NCBI GenBank assembly: GCA_965198045.1 | Contig: CBDAOL010000010.1 | Coordinates: forward strand, 1-64,000 | Reading direction: 5' to 3' | Source of the DNA: CBDDEC01 sp965198045 | GTDB lineage: Bacteria; Chloroflexota; Dehalococcoidia; UBA2979 | DNA: 64,000 bases | Shown: in pieces, positions 25,065 through 33,581 of the stretch | Layout of the letters: every line of letters starts with the position of its first letter | Numbering within the stretch: position 1 is the first letter of the stretch | The notes under the pieces: model-generated | Told to the model about the DNA's origin: nothing | Database searches by the model: none | The model's input: the letters and a program-made list of their open reading frames with translations, nothing else | Made by a program: the position numbers and the translations under genes

Positions 25065-26278
25065 TGGACTCAATGGGTCAGCGCAACAGTGCCTCGAGTC
25101 TATCGGCTGGCGTGTCGAAGTCGAGAGTCTTGCGTGGCCTGGAGTTCAACCGAGCAGCGATATCGTCGAGATCGTCCTGGGTGAGATGAGCCATGCTCTT
25201 GCCCTTCGGGAGGTATTGGCGCAGGAGTCGATTTGTGTTTTCGTTCGTCCCACGCTGCCACGGGCTCCGAGGGTCGGCGAAATAGACGGCGAGCCCCGTG
25301 TTAGCGGTGACCGTCTTGTGGTCGGCCAGCTCCATGCCGCGGTCCCAGGTCAGGCTCTTGCGCAGCTGCTCGGGAAGCCGCGCCATCGTTCGCGACAGGC
25401 CCTGGGTGACCGTGGCCATGTCGCGTCCATCGAGCTGAACGAGCACGGTGAACCGCGTGGAGCGTTCGACGACGGTCGCGATCTGGCTCCAGTGCCGGCC
25501 CAGCAAGAGGTCGCCCTCCCAGTGCCCGGGGATCGCCCGCTCCTCGGCTTCGGCGGGCCGCTCGCGGATCGAGACCGCGTCGATGATCTGCGACCGCCAC
25601 TGCCCGGTCACGGTGTTGTGGATGTTCCGCCGCGTCGGTCGCCGCGTCCGCAGGTGCTGCTGCAGCTCCTTTGCCAGCACGCCACGAGACTGCACGAACA
25701 GCGACTTGTAGATCGTCTCGTGCGACACCCGCATCCCGCTTCCGGCTTGGTACCGCTTCCGGAGCGTCCCGGCAATCTGCTCCGGCGACCAGTCCTCGCG
25801 CAGTCGAGCCGCGACATACGCACGCAGCTCTGGACTGGCCGCCAACAGGCACCGCTTTGGGCGCCTCGCTCGACGCCAGGCGCGGTCGTCCGCATCGACC
25901 GCCCGGTACTTCCGCCTGCCTCGGTTTCCGCCGACCTCTCGGCTGATCGTCGACGGTGCCCGCCCGAGCGTACACGCGATCTGACGCATCGAGTCACCGC
26001 GCGCGAGGCCGCGGGAGATCTCCTCCCGATCCGGCGGCGTCAGCGTCCCCGGACGGCGCTTCCGTGGCGGGGGCACGTAGCCACCGGTCTGCCTGACCAC
26101 CGTGAAGATCGAGCCCGCTGGATGTCCGATCGCCCGCGCGATCTCGCTAAGCGAACTCCCGGACGCCCACATCCGCCAGAGCTCCCGCCGAAGCTCGTCG
26201 GACATTCCTGGTCGACCCAGCTTGGCCATCCAACACCTCCACGATTCGTGATGGTGTTGCACTGACCGCTTGAATTCA
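25065..26278 (-). mobile_element. IS30-family element (about 1214 bp)
   Basis: Imperfect inverted ends share TCAA then GGTCAG-GCAAC (25071-25087 and the complement at 26257-26273). It contains one transposase gene. It interrupts orfA of IS3 remnant C. The short target duplication expected for IS30 could not be resolved. Confidence 0.85.
25078..26229 (-). CDS. IS30-family transposase
   Basis: 383 residues from ATG 26229. Two N-terminal HTH segments (SSLSEIARAIGHPAGSIFTV; DSMRQIACTLGRAPSTISRE) are typical of IS30, followed by RVSHETIYKSLFVQSRGVLA. The DDE core has WEGDLLLGRHWSQIATVVER (first Asp), TWDRGMELADHKTV (second Asp) and SPWQRGTNENTNRLLRQYLP (Glu). The frame is intact, so this element may be active. 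Confidence 0.93.
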   Translation of the reverse strand: MAKLGRPGMSDELRRELWRMWASGSSLSEIARAIGHPAGSIFTVVRQTGGYVPPPRKRRPGTLTPPDREEISRGLARGDSMRQIACTLGRAPSTISREVGGNRGRRKYRAVDADDRAWRRARRPKRCLLAASPELRAYVAARLREDWSPEQIAGTLRKRYQAGSGMRVSHETIYKSLFVQSRGVLAKELQQHLRTRRPTRRNIHNTVTGQWRSQIIDAVSIRERPAEAEERAIPGHWEGDLLLGRHWSQIATVVERSTRFTVLVQLDGRDMATVTQGLSRTMARLPEQLRKSLTWDRGMELADHKTVTANTGLAVYFADPRSPWQRGTNENTNRLLRQYLPKGKSMAHLTQDDLDDIAARLNSRPRKTLDFDTPADRLEALLR

Positions 26279-26419
26279 CATCCGCTTTTTTCGCGCGGGA
26301 GCTCGACCCGCGACTGCCGAAGTGAGCCGCTTCATCGGGGCGCATCGCGAGCGCTTCGGGGTCGAGCCGATCTGCCGGGAGCTGCAGGTTGCCCCCTCGA
26401 CGTACTACGGGTGCCGCGC

Positions 26420-26939
26420 CGGAGCCACTTGGTGGTGAACTCCGCGAACCACTCAAGGCGCGGATGAACGCCGACCTGCACATGGCCGGCGACCTGAAGA
26501 ACACCGGCAAGGGCAAGCTCTTCGTCATCTTCGGCGAGCCGGACATCGACATCCTCGAAGCCACCGGCGACGAGGCCAGGGCCCGGGCAGGTGCAGGTCA
26601 AGGTGAACGGCGTCGACGTGTTCCACCCCAACAGCGGCGAGGTACGCAGCGACGGGCCGGACGGCATCGCCTGCTGGTTCATCGACACCGACTACAACGA
26701 GGAGAGCTTCTTCGTCCGCCACGCCTACTTCCTCGGCCAGAACGACCCGTACAAGGCGCTCAAGACCACGCTCAAGACCACGCTCAAGGCCGAGATCAAG
26801 GCCGAGATCAACGAGGAAGCGTGGGAGACGCTGCAGCGACACCTCGCGCCCCTGCGACAAGCCGGAGTCGGGCCGGATCGCGGTGAAGGTCATCAACCAC
26901 CTCGGCGACGAAGTGATGAAGGTGTTCCGAGTCGACTGA
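26420..26939 (+). pseudogene. C-terminal fragment of a type III-like DNA methyltransferase
   Basis: Pieces in three frames read KARMNADLHMAGDLKNTGKG and LFVIFGEPDIDIL, then VNGVDVFHPNSGEVRSDG and GIACWFIDTDYNEESFFVRH, then SGRIAVKVINHLGDEVMKVF to TGA 26937-26939. This is the C-terminal region of site-specific DNA methyltransferases that sit beside UvrD-type helicases. Frameshifts and a small tandem duplication (KTTLKTTLK, ~26760-26800) show decay. The stop overlaps the next start (ATGA-like TGATGG). The N-terminus of such a gene is at 9643-9805. Confidence 0.65.
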
Positions 26940-27023
26940 TGGAGATCCGCATCGCCGAGACGTTCACGGCCAGCCTCGCCCGGCTGACTGCGGACGAGCA
27001 GCGAGCGGCGAAGACCACGGCCT
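26939..27023 (+). pseudogene. N-terminal fragment of a UvrD-like helicase with RelE-like domain
   Basis: Starting at ATG 26939, MEIRIAETFTASLARLTADE then QRAAKTTA matches the RelE-like N-terminus of certain UvrD-family helicase/nuclease proteins encoded just after type III-like methyltransferases. Only ~28 codons remain; the sequence then becomes the 3' end of the response regulator gene. Confidence 0.5.
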
Positions 27024-27764
27024 TGGCTGCTCGGCTGCGGCTGGCGTTGCCTCAGCCTCGACAGCCGGCGCCGGCAGTCCGGCCAGGCGGTAGCCCATGC
27101 CCCATTCGTTGATCAGGTACTGCGGGTGTTTCGGGTCATCCTCGAGCTTCTGACGCAGGTAGCCGATGTACACACGCAGGTAGTGCGTGTCATCGACGAA
27201 CGCGTCGCCCCACACGGTGCTGAGGAGGAAGCGGTGCGGCGCCATCTGACCTACTCGCGCCGCGAGAGCGTCGAGCAGCCGATATTCAGTGCGCGTCAGC
27301 GAGACTTGCTCGCCGAGCTTCGTCACGACCTTGGCCTCGCGGTCGATGACCAAGTCTCCGGTCTGCACGAGCACTGTGTCCGTTGGCCTCGACGGCGTCC
27401 GGCGCTGCGTGCGACGCACAGTGGCGCGAACGCGTGCCACGATCTCGAAAGATGGCGCCGCGTACGTGGCGACGTCGTCGGCGCCGATGTCGAGGAGCTG
27501 CACACTCAGCTCCGGGTTGCCCTCCGGCGCGATCGCGATGATCGGGATGTCCGAGGCGGCGCGCAGCATGCGCACCAGCTCAAGTCCGTCGACTTCATCG
27601 ATCGCTACATCAATGACCATGGCATCAGGCTGTTGTTCAAAGGCAACGCGCAGCGCTTCTAACCCGTCGAGCGCTTCAGTCGTGGCGTACTCGGCGGCTC
27701 CGAGTGCATGTATGAGTCGCGCACGCAGCTCGTCGTTCGATACCGCTGCCGCGATGACGGCCAT
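26964..27764 (-). CDS. OmpR/PhoB-family response regulator with atypical receiver
   Basis: About 266 residues from ATG 27764 (a longer frame to 27815 lacks similarity). The receiver domain (~1-120) has one recognisable Asp (DAMVIDVAIDEVDGLELVRM), but the N-terminal acidic pair is SND, the usual Thr is Ala (IIAIAPEGN), and the conserved Lys before Pro-Phe is replaced (TYAAPSFEI). The C-terminal winged helix (QVSLTRTEYRLLDALAARVG; DTHYLRVYIGYLRQKLEDDP; YLINEWGMGYRLAG) is intact. The last ~30 residues read through antisense of the helicase fragment, so the native end was lost. No sensor kinase is adjacent. Confidence 0.82.
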   Translation of the reverse strand: MAVIAAAVSNDELRARLIHALGAAEYATTEALDGLEALRVAFEQQPDAMVIDVAIDEVDGLELVRMLRAASDIPIIAIAPEGNPELSVQLLDIGADDVATYAAPSFEIVARVRATVRRTQRRTPSRPTDTVLVQTGDLVIDREAKVVTKLGEQVSLTRTEYRLLDALAARVGQMAPHRFLLSTVWGDAFVDDTHYLRVYIGYLRQKLEDDPKHPQYLINEWGMGYRLAGLPAPAVEAEATPAAAEQPRPWSSPLAARPQSAGRGWP

Positions 27765-27892
27765 CAGGAGCCCCCCCTCGACACCCCGGACGCGCACGAC
27801 GAGTGGCGCGCCCAACGGGTGCTGACGGTTTCCTAATGGATAGTGTGGGGGCTGTTGCGAGGGTTCGACAAGGCCTGTCGGTCTTCAGATTC

Positions 27893-28075
27893 TGAACCGC
27901 CCCGGGTTTAGTGGAGACTCGGTTCATTGAGTCCCGGCACCTGCCGAGACCAGCTCACGTTCCTGGTTGCGCTCGTACTCGGCGGGTGGCAGGTAGTCGA
28001 GCGCACTATGCAACCGCCGACGGTTATACCAGTCCACCCACTCCAGCGTCGCCAGCTCGAGGTCGTCGAGTCCGC
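27893..28075 (-). mobile_element. IS3-family right-end remnant D (orfB C-terminus)
   Basis: The minus strand encodes LELATLEWVDWYNRRRLHSA, then DYLPPAEYERNQEREL and a stop, and ends in TGAACCGCCCCGGG at 27893. This is the same right end as remnant B at 4803-4973. The remaining element is missing. Confidence 0.75.
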
Positions 28076-28165
28076 GCCACGGTCCCCGGCGGTGCATAGA
28101 GCGCTATGCCGAGTGACAAAGTCGAGAAGGCTACCCCGCTCTATGGACGAGCAGTCGTGTCCTGC

Positions 28166-28730
28166 CTACCTGAGTTCGAGCAAGAACGATAGCGCCTCGA
28201 CAACATCCGTCTCGGCGCACGCAAGGTTCTGTGCGGCTGTGTCCGCGGTGATTAGGCCGACATCGACCGCCTCGGCGGTAAGGATGGCAAAGCGACCCCT
28301 GCGCTGCTCGGCGACGCCGTTGATAGGGAAGTAGTCGAGGGTGAAGTCCTCGGCGGCATTCTGTTCGTCGGTAGGCCGAGCTTTGACGGCTCGCTCAGGA
28401 GGCAGTTCAGCCTGCCCCCACCAAGCATTGCCCACATGGTAGCGGGCCGCAGCGCGGCCGATACCGAAAGCTGCCCCCACCAAGCATTGCCCACATGGTA
28501 GCGGGCCGCAGCGCGGCCGATACCGAAAGCGGACATGACCTCCCCGACATGTGCCGCGCTGACATCGGCTACGTCGGGAACCAGCCGCTTCACGGCGGCC
28601 ATAGGGGGCCAGGAACTCCACGGCGAAAGCGTTGGCCCGACTCTCGACATCGTCCGGCAACTGTTCGTCCTTGGCGTCGCGGGCCAGGTCGTCGTAGGCA
28701 TCCACGCGTACCGGTGAGAGCCGTGCCTCC
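28166..28730 (-). pseudogene. ImmA/IrrE-type protein, degraded
   Basis: Pieces in different frames read DDVESRANAFAVEFLAP, then AAVKRLVPDVADVSAAHVGE and VMSAFGIGRAAARYHVGNAW, then DEQNAAEDFTLDYFPINGVA and TAAQNLACAETDVVEALSFL. This order fits an ImmA/IrrE peptidase C-terminal part. The zinc HExxH motif lies upstream and is absent. A 59-bp tandem duplication at 28412-28529 breaks the frame. Stop at 28166. Confidence 0.55.
28412..28529. repeat. 59-bp perfect tandem duplication
   Basis: Two identical 59-bp units, 28412-28470 and 28471-28529, begin CTGCCCCCACCAAGC and end GATACCGAAAG. Because 59 is not a multiple of three, it shifts the frame of the ImmA/IrrE-like gene. It is either a recent replication slip or an assembly artefact. 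Confidence 0.9.
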
Positions 28731-28732
28731 GG

Positions 28733-28844
28733 GCCGCATGCCCACGACGGCACGCCCGTGTCGATCCGCGAGACCAACATCCTCACGGACGTCTTCCTTG
28801 GCCGGGTCAACCCCGAACGCGAGGACGCCGAGGGCGACTCTTAG
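28733..28844 (+). pseudogene. C-terminal fragment of an unknown protein
   Basis: The plus-strand frame HAHDGTPVSIRETNILTDVF then LGRVNPEREDAEGDS ends at TAG 28842-28844 and looks like the tail of a real protein. No family recognised; the 5' part is lost in the ImmA-like region. Confidence 0.3.
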
Positions 28845-28890
28845 CGCTCTTGCGGTCGGCGTAGCTGCAGATTGTGGCGCGCTTGAGCCC

Positions 28891-29241
28891 TCAGCGCTCC
28901 TCGATTGGGATGTAGGGCTGGTCGAGGGGGCCGACGTAGTGGAGCAGCGGGTGCAGCAGGATGTTGTTCTCCATCTGCTCCAGAACCTGCACGGTCCAGC
29001 CGGGCACGCGCCCGACCGCGAAGATCGGCACGAAGAGGTCCTGCGGGATGCCGTGCAGGTAGTAGATCACCCCGGCGAAGAAGTCGACGTTGACGTTGAC
29101 GCCGAGCCGGCCGTAGGGGCGCATCGCCTCCTGCACCGCCCCGAGGATCGCGTACCACTTCGGCTCGCCCTTCTCGGCGCTGAGCCGCTGGACACCCTCG
29201 CGCAGGTGGCGGGCGTAACTACCGTCGGCTTCGCAGTTCAT
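28891..29241 (-). pseudogene. Citrate synthase, C-terminal fragment
   Basis: The last ~115 residues of a citrate/2-methylcitrate synthase remain: PYGRLGVNVNVDFFAGVIYY with the C-terminal catalytic Asp, then LFVPIFAVGRVPGWTVQVLE with a substrate-binding Arg, and a tail LLHYVGPLDQPYIPIEER. The large domain and catalytic His residues are missing; similarity ends near 29241. The enzyme joins acetyl-CoA to oxaloacetate. A functional copy would have to lie elsewhere. Confidence 0.8.
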
Positions 29242-29259
29242 AGCATGGACGCGCGACAC

Positions 29260-29680
29260 CGCAGCGCGGACCGCTGTCCTACGCCGCTACGGACCCGTGG
29301 CCGGTGCTGGCTATTCTCCTGGGGCAACTGACTGCTTGCTACTCACGGGATCCCCCGTGGAGCCGGTAAGATCGGCTCCGTCAGAGGTCGAGGAGGCCGC
29401 TCGACCGCCGGAGGTAGCGTCGCCTGGGTCCTCCGCTCTCACTTCGCGTCTCCGGCCGCAGCTGCTCCGCACCGCGTGCATCACGCTAACCAGGTCTCGC
29501 TGACGAGGAGCGTGGGTCTCGTCGTCGCCCCGAGCCGCTGCTTCCTCGCAGAGACTCTGGGCATAGGCTCCCCTGTGGTTCACAATGGGTTGAACGCTGG
29601 GAGCGATACGAGAGCGTGGGCAGATACGCGTCCCCCGACCTCACGGGACCGTCAAGGCTCGTTCCGGCTCGCCCGGGAGT
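29260..29680. other. Gap without a recognisable gene
   Basis: Frames on both strands have compositional openness only, with no family patterns, no start sites with ribosome-binding sequence and no RNA gene that I can see. Confidence 0.4.
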
Positions 29681-29896
29681 GTGACAGTGGTGACGAGCGA
29701 CCGCGAAGCCGGGAGAGCCGACGCGACCTGCGTGCATCACTGGAAGCTCGGCAGCCCGAATGGCCGCTCGAGCGTCGGAGTCTGTCAGGAGTGCGGCGCC
29801 GAGCGAGAGTTCGCGGCCAGCGTTAGCGCTGCCGGTTGGGCTCGTGCGCCTCGCGGCATCGCGCGGCGACCTGCGGACCCTCCGAGGAGGGCCTGA
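29681..29896 (+). CDS. Small zinc-ribbon-like protein
   Basis: About 71 residues from GTG 29681. A CxH...CxxC arrangement (DATCVHHWKLGSPNGRSSVG then VCQECGAEREF) resembles a small zinc ribbon in phage and actinobacterial hypothetical proteins. The part after EREF is low-complexity Arg/Pro/Ala and may not be native. Function unknown. Confidence 0.45.
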   Translation: MTVVTSDREAGRADATCVHHWKLGSPNGRSSVGVCQECGAEREFAASVSAAGWARAPRGIARRPADPPRRA

Positions 29897-30036
29897 CGCG
29901 GTGGATCCGGACGGATGGCTAGAGGCTCGTGCGCTGAGCATGCTGTGGAGTCGTTGATCTGGCCCGTATTGGATCGCGGAGGCGATCGGGGCCGCTTGGT
30001 GGCTGACCAAGCGCGGCGCTCAATCGGGGCAAGCGC

Positions 30037-31502
30037 ATGACCAGCCCGCAGGCCCAACCTCCTCACTGGGTGGACCCTGACGAGGCCAATCCGTCCGCGG
30101 GATACCAGCTGTTGCTACGCCTCCAGATCGCGCACCAGGCGGGGAATCTCGGACGCGTCACGACCACGCTGGGCGAGGCCGGGGCGAACATTCTCGACAT
30201 CGACATCGAGGACGTGACCGAGGGTCACATGATTCGGTCGATTCGGCTGCTCTGCGACTCCGAGGAGCAGGCGCATCGGATCGTCGGTGCGGTCGACGCG
30301 CTGCCCTTTGTCGAGGTCATCCTCGCGTCGGATCGCACCTTCCAGCTGCACCGTCGAGGCAAGATCGAGATCGCTAATAAGGTGCACATCCGCACCACGC
30401 TGAGCTCGCACACGTCTACACCCCCGGCGTCGGCCGCGTCTCGATGGCGATCCATGAGAACCCGGACGCGGCGTGGTCGCTGACGATGAAGCCGAACACC
30501 GTCGCAGTCGTAACGGACGGCACGGCGGTCCTCGGACTGGGTGACATCGGGCCGGAGGCGGCGCTCCCGGTGATGGAGGGCAAATCGATGCTCTTCAAGT
30601 CCTTCGCCGACATCGACGCCATTCCGATCTGCCTGGACACCAAGGACCCCGAGGAGATCATCAGCATCACGAAGGCGATCGCGCCCGGATTTGGCGGCAT
30701 CCTACTCGAGGACATCTCGGCGCCGCGTTGCTTCGAGATCGAGGAGCGGCTGCGCGAGGAGCTCAACATCCCCATGTTCCACGACGACCAGCACGGCACA
30801 GCCGTGGTGGTGCTGGCCGCGCTGATGAACAGCCTCAAGATCGTCCAGAAGCGACCAGAGGACCTGAAGGTCGTCGTGTTGGGCGTCGGTGCCTCGGGCG
30901 TCGCCTGCTCGAAGATCATGATGGAGTTCGGCGTGAAGTCGGTGATCGGCTTCGACCGCACCGGCGCCATCTACGAGGGTCGAGACAACCTCAACCCCGC
31001 CAAGGAGTGGTTCGCTGCGAACACCAACCCGGAGGGCTTCGACGGCTCGGTGTCCGAGGCGTTGCGTGGAGCCGATCTCTTCCTCGGGCTGTCCGGGCCG
31101 GGGTTGATCGAGCCCGAGTGGATCGGCGAAATGGCGGATGACGCCATCGTGTTCGCGCTGGCGAACCCGGTGCCGGAAGTGATGCCGCAGCAGATCGTCG
31201 GCTCGGCGCGCGTGATTGCGACCGGCCGCTCCGACTTCCCGAACCAGATCAACAACGTGCTCTGCTTCCCCGGCCTGTTCCGCGGCGCCCTCGACTCGCG
31301 AGCGCTCGAGATCACGGAGGAGATGAAGATCGTCGCGGCCCGTGCCATCGCCGAGGTGATCCCGGACGACCAGCTGTCGGAGGACTACATCCTGCCGTCC
31401 GTGTTCAACGATGAAGTGGTGAGCCGCGTGGCCCATGCGGTCGAGGCTGAGGCGATCCGTTCGGGGAAGGTCCGTGCTCGCGGCTCGCGTGTCTACATTT
31501 AG
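30037..31502 (+). pseudogene. NAD-dependent malic enzyme with N-terminal ACT domain, single frameshift
   Basis: The gene starts at ATG 30037. The first frame (to ~30400) is an ACT regulatory domain (YQLLLRLQIAHQAGNLGRVT) and the malic enzyme lead-in KIEIANKVHIRTT. One base is then missing and the next frame continues AELAHVYTPGVGRVSMAIHE, VVTDGTAVLGLGDIGPEAAL, the metal-binding NIPMFHDDQHGTAVVVLAAL, the NAD fold VVVLGVGASGVACSKIMM and VFALANPVPEVMPQQIVG to TAG 31502. Together ~488 residues. Malic enzyme oxidatively decarboxylates malate to pyruvate. Apart from the frameshift near 30405 it looks fully conserved, so an assembly error is a serious alternative. Confidence 0.85.
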
Positions 31503-31700
31503 CCGCAGACGACACATGCAGGACGAGACGTCCACAACACACCCCCGGCCTCTTCGCTGCTGATCGACGGTCGAGGACTGTCACTGCCCGCGCTGCGACG
31601 CGTGGTTCCTACTCCGCTTCCTCTCAGGTGCATCGCCGCAAGACGACCACCCGACCACCTCGCGTCTCATGTGACGGTATGAGCACGCGGAAGCCGTGCG

Positions 31701-31889
31701 TTAGCTACGCCCTGCCTGCCACTTCTGGAAGCCTCTCCAGAGGGAACTCCCGCCAGCGAACGACAGCAGGAGCCCGATGATGATTCCGCTCCCACCGGTG
31801 GCGTAAAAATTGACCGCGAAGAGGAGGATGATCGCCCCCACGGCCATCATGACCAGTGGACGCTCAAGGAACTCACGTAATTCGTTCAT
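31701..31889 (-). CDS. Small two-helix membrane protein
   Basis: 62 residues from ATG 31889: a charged start (MNELREFLERP), then two hydrophobic segments (LVMMAVGAIILLFAVNFYAT and SGIIIGLLLSFAGGSSLWR) and a basic end. No family recognised. It lies convergent to malic enzyme. Confidence 0.55.
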   Translation of the reverse strand: MNELREFLERPLVMMAVGAIILLFAVNFYATGGSGIIIGLLLSFAGGSSLWRGFQKWQAGRS

Positions 31890-32233
31890 GGCTTTGAGTA
31901 TCGCATGGTCCCTGCGCCGTGCCGGGTGCACGGTTAGACGGGCCGGTGGCCCCGGGGAGACCCAGACCCGCCCACGCTGTTCGCGCGAGGCGTGCACGGC
32001 CGCCCGCGGACACGTAGGACAGTCTCGCAGAGCAGCCACGGGCACACCTACCAGTAGCAGCGGGAGTAGGCGCGGCACAGCGATGTCCGATCAACCTCTG
32101 GGAGTTGCGTCGGCAGGATAGCCCTGGGCCCGGTCTGGACGCAGATGGCCCCCAGTTTGGCTCCACTTCACTCCGACGCAGACGACCCCGCCCAACGACG
32201 TCTAGTCAACATCCCGCTTATCGACTGAGCTTT
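31890..32233. other. Gap without a recognisable gene
   Basis: No frame here has a family pattern. The position directly beside a tRNA 3' end makes it a candidate place for integrase remains, but none is visible. Confidence 0.35.
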
Positions 32234-32292
32234 TGGCGGAGGGGGGTGGGATTCGAACGCACGGTACGCCGAAACGCACGACGGTTTTCAAG
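32234..32292 (-). tRNA. tRNA-Ser 3' half (anticodon loop to CCA), truncated
   Basis: On the minus strand the sequence reads CTTGAAA (a serine UGA anticodon loop), the 3' anticodon strand, a variable arm CGTGCG...CGTACC, a T-arm with GTTCGAATCCCAC, and the acceptor strand ending in CCA at 32234. One T-stem pair is mismatched. The 5' half is missing: the bases before the loop do not pair with the 3' strand. A tRNA 3' half from the anticodon loop on is a usual phage or integrative element attachment core. Confidence 0.65.
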
Positions 32293-32323
32293 TTCGCGCA
32301 GCCCGTGGGACGGAGCCTCTGTG

Positions 32324-33349
32324 TCAAGCGGCCTCGGTAGCGCAGGTGCGAGCATCGGCCACCATGCATCGGTAAACGACGTCCGAGAGTCGGCGTTTGA
32401 GGCAGCGCAGCGCCTCGTTCCGACTCTTGCCAGCGGCGAGTTTGCGACGGAAGTAGCCGTGGCCTTCGGTGCCCGGCATGCGCGCCTGGGTGAGCGCCGC
32501 GATGTGGAGCGCCCGGTTCAGCTGGCGGTCTCCACCGCGGCTGAGGCGATGGCGTTGGACCTCCCCGCTCGACACCTCAAGCGGCGCCGTCCCCGTGTAG
32601 CTGGCGTAGTGCGCGCGCGAGGGGAAGCGACTGACCGCTCCGCTGCGCCCCACAATCTTCGCCGCCAGGATCACGCCGACGCCGGGGATGCGCGTGAGGG
32701 CGCTGCCTTGTACACGCAGCGCTGCCTCGAGGCGGCGGCCGTTCTCGACGAGGTTGCGGTCCAGCACCCGCACCTCGCGTACCAGTTCGCGGGCCATACG
32801 CAGCCGCTCGCGATCCGCGGCGCCGGTCGGACGCAGGCGGCGTAGGAGCGCCTGCGCGCGATCGGCGGAGAGCCTGGAGGGGCCCCCACCCGGTCGTAGC
32901 TCGCGCAGCAGCCGGTGCAGCCGGTTGACCACGCGCGTGCGTTCCTGCGTGAGCTCGTCGCGGCGGTCGGAGAGCAGTCGCAGCACCGCCGTGTCGTCCT
33001 CCGCCCGCACGGCACGCAGCGCCGTGAGGGGTTGGGCGGCGAGCGCAATGGCACGCGCGTCTGCGGGGTCGGACTTCCCGCCACCGGAGAGCAAGCGCAC
33101 GCGCGCCACCAGCCGCGCCGGGACATCGACGACCGACTCGCCCTCCGTGAGCAGCCACTGGCTGAGGCCGTGGCCGAGACCGCGGGCCCCCTCCACGGCC
33201 CAGCGGCGCTCGGGCCACTGCCGCGCCCAGCGCAGCAGCCGGCTGTGCGCACGAGCTTCCACCCGGAGCTGGCCGAGCTCGCGGCCCGCGGGGTCGACGG
33301 CGAGGGCGGTATGCGAGGACTTGTGGGGGTCGACGGCGATCAAGATCAT
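32324..33349 (-). CDS. IS110-family transposase
   Basis: 341 residues, the same protein as in copy 1, starting at ATG 33349. All DEDD residues and the C-terminal serine region are present. Perfect identity among three copies points to recent spread. Confidence 0.93.
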   Translation of the reverse strand: MILIAVDPHKSSHTALAVDPAGRELGQLRVEARAHSRLLRWARQWPERRWAVEGARGLGHGLSQWLLTEGESVVDVPARLVARVRLLSGGGKSDPADARAIALAAQPLTALRAVRAEDDTAVLRLLSDRRDELTQERTRVVNRLHRLLRELRPGGGPSRLSADRAQALLRRLRPTGAADRERLRMARELVREVRVLDRNLVENGRRLEAALRVQGSALTRIPGVGVILAAKIVGRSGAVSRFPSRAHYASYTGTAPLEVSSGEVQRHRLSRGGDRQLNRALHIAALTQARMPGTEGHGYFRRKLAAGKSRNEALRCLKRRLSDVVYRCMVADARTCATEAA

Positions 33350-33581
33350 GAAGCTCTCCCTGTCGTAGCTGAATTGCGGTGGGGAGGGCGGTGGACAGGC
33401 CGACTTCGGGAGCACCCGCACGCCTCTGTCGAGTCACACCGCGGCCGGACGGTGGCCGGCGACACTCCGCCCCAGAGCCAGTCCTGCTCAGCAGCACGGC
33501 AGCAAAACTTGGAGTCAGCCGACCAGCGTCCTCAACACCTTAGGGCCGCAACCCCCGGTGTCTGGCCGGATTCAAACAAGT
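33350..33581 (-). ncRNA. Candidate IS110 bridge RNA region, copy 2
   Basis: The same 232-bp left end as copies 1 and 3, with the GTTTTGC guide-like element at 33508-33502. See copy 3 for the guide pairing. Confidence 0.5.

Larger units (their letters stand above)
24746..26419 (+). mobile_element. IS3-family remnant C, split by IS30
   Basis: It starts with the terminal motif TGAACCGCCCCGGG at 24746, has orfA from ATG 24796, and continues after the IS30 with the end of orfA (FFARELDPRLPK) and the start of orfB (VSRFIGAHRERFGVEPICRE then LQVAPSTYYG). It stops at ~26419 where a methyltransferase fragment begins; the rest of orfB is gone. Confidence 0.75.
32313..33581 (-). mobile_element. IS110-family element, copy 2 (1269 bp)
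   Basis: Identical to copies 1 and 3. It lies exactly within the left terminal repeat of IS_B copy A: GTGGGA-CG (32306-32312) on one side and CG-GCAAAAC (33582-33590) on the other. Removing the element and one CG restores the IS_B end CGTGGGACGGCAAAAC. Confidence 0.92.

Noticed and set aside
26755..26820. Short direct repeats that might suggest a CRISPR-like array
   Set aside because: They are a small tandem duplication inside a coding remnant (KTTLKTTLK), without spacers; no CRISPR array was seen in the window.
32234..32292. Complete tRNA-Ser gene
   Set aside because: The 5' acceptor strand, D-arm and 5' anticodon strand are absent, so only a 3' half is present.
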